Notes under the pieces: model-generated
What the model saw: only the letters and a program-made list of their open reading frames with translations
Database searches by the model: none
Told to the model about the DNA's origin: nothing
Program-made: the position numbers and the translations under genes
Assembly: GCF_000827885.1 (NCBI RefSeq)
Contig: NZ_JTKH01000006.1
Span: 682,001 to 746,000, forward strand
Direction of reading: 5' to 3'
DNA: 64,000 bases
Origin: Vibrio renipiscarius
GTDB lineage: Bacteria > Pseudomonadota > Gammaproteobacteria > Enterobacterales > Vibrionaceae
Shown here: positions 63,433 to 64,000 of the stretch, one piece after another
Position numbering within the stretch: the first letter of the stretch is position 1
Layout: each line of letters opens with the position of its first letter

Positions 63433-64000
63433 TTAACTCACTAATTTAGCATGCAGCCATTGCAGCGCAGGGTCGTTCAAACTCACCGCATTCCAAACCA
63501 AGCTATACGCGACTTTTCCATATTCAAAAGGTAAGGGTTTTTGCACCAGACCTTGAGCTTGATACGCGCATTGTGCCCACATTTTTGAGCAGGTTAATAG
63601 ATGTGTCGTGTGGTGGCACATCACTGCGGCCGCACCAAAATCGGAGACAGACATGGCCATTGTTCGCGTGCCATGCTGTTGCTTTAAATTTTGTTCAAAA
63701 TAGGGCTCAGACAAATCTCGATCGTGGATTCCGATATGCTGGAAAGCCAAATAATCAGGAATGGAAAGTGTCGTATTCGCCAAAGGGTGGCTCGGGTTCA
63801 TCAAGCAGACCATTTCATCAGCAAATAATTGCTGCCACACCAATTCACGACTTTTTGTGGGCGGCTGACTAATGTCGTGCGGCAAAATCATAAAATCGAC
63901 CTGCCCACGGATCAGCGCGTCAAAACTCATTTGTTCTTTCGCATAAACGTTGATCTGATTGGCTTGCGGTAATTGCTCACGTATTCGGCTAATTTTATCT
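63433..64000 (-). CDS. LysR-family regulator, effector domain (runs off window)
   Basis: The reverse frame is open from the stop at 63433 to the window end (189 residues); the N-terminal helix-turn-helix lies beyond it. The visible part is a LysR type-2 periplasmic-binding-like effector domain: RGQVDFMILPHDISQPPT, LFADEMVCLMNPSHPLAN and SDFGAAAVMCHHTTHLLTCS are typical positions. It is convergent with yjjIW, so a link to that pathway is only possible, not shown. Inducer unknown. Confidence 0.82.
   Translation of the reverse strand, partial: DKISRIREQLPQANQINVYAKEQMSFDALIRGQVDFMILPHDISQPPTKSRELVWQQLFADEMVCLMNPSHPLANTTLSIPDYLAFQHIGIHDRDLSEPYFEQNLKQQHGTRTMAMSVSDFGAAAVMCHHTTHLLTCSKMWAQCAYQAQGLVQKPLPFEYGKVAYSLVWNAVSLNDPALQWLHAKLVS

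Overview
The window looks like a stretch of the main chromosome of a Vibrio. Support for this comes from the order nrdA-nrdB-yfaE next to ubiG and gyrA, a short 92-residue ribosomal protein L25, the norspermidine genes (decarboxylase, carboxynorspermidine dehydrogenase, nspC), nhaA, radD-rsuA-bcr in an enterobacterial-like arrangement, and the many chemotaxis and efflux genes. No rRNA or tRNA gene was recognised and both ends of the window cut through genes.

Layout. 1-12 kb: a truncated membrane protein; a small gene behind an almost perfect LexA box; rarD; rplY; a glycosyltransferase plus DedA-LssY pair; an AraC regulator divergent from a sugar-efflux transporter; a PepSY/response regulator/histidine kinase operon; and radD. 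12-26 kb: rsuA, bcr with a translationally coupled DUF2913 gene, a GST, a VOC protein, an SDR-DUF2867 protein, a LolD/FtsX/AttH-type export operon, nhaA, and a TolC-OmpA pair. 26-44 kb: norspermidine synthesis behind an unusually long leader, an ACT-domain regulator, a DUF3943 protein, a CinA-like protein, the aerobic ribonucleotide reductase set, ubiG, gyrA, a LysE exporter and a small membrane protein.

44.5-60.6 kb is the striking part. A methyl-accepting chemotaxis gene is split into a 94-codon head (44532-44813) and a 533-residue tail (58979-60580). The two halves rejoin in frame when the 14,165 bp between two copies of TATT are removed. The inserted DNA is visibly AT-rich. It carries a large serine recombinase at its left end, a MOB operon (two small accessory genes and an 818-residue relaxase) near its right end, and no recognisable type IV secretion genes, so it is best described as an integrative mobilizable element. 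The reconstructed attP has near-perfect inverted repeats placed symmetrically, 10 bp either side of TATT. Cargo: a secreted BspA/DUF285 repeat protein and a decayed relic of a second copy, an unknown protein coupled to a BRCT protein, a cluster of small genes on the minus strand, a 0.8-kb ORF-poor block full of stem-loops that ends in a good plus-strand terminator (candidate large structured RNA), and an EAL-domain protein overlapping an AraC-type regulator.

60.7-64 kb: the glycyl-radical enzyme yjjI and its radical-SAM activase yjjW, then the 3' part of a LysR regulator. All functions are read from protein motifs and family knowledge. No database search was possible, and the strongest inferences (att sites, LexA box, structured RNA, relic gene) rest on direct sequence comparison inside the window.
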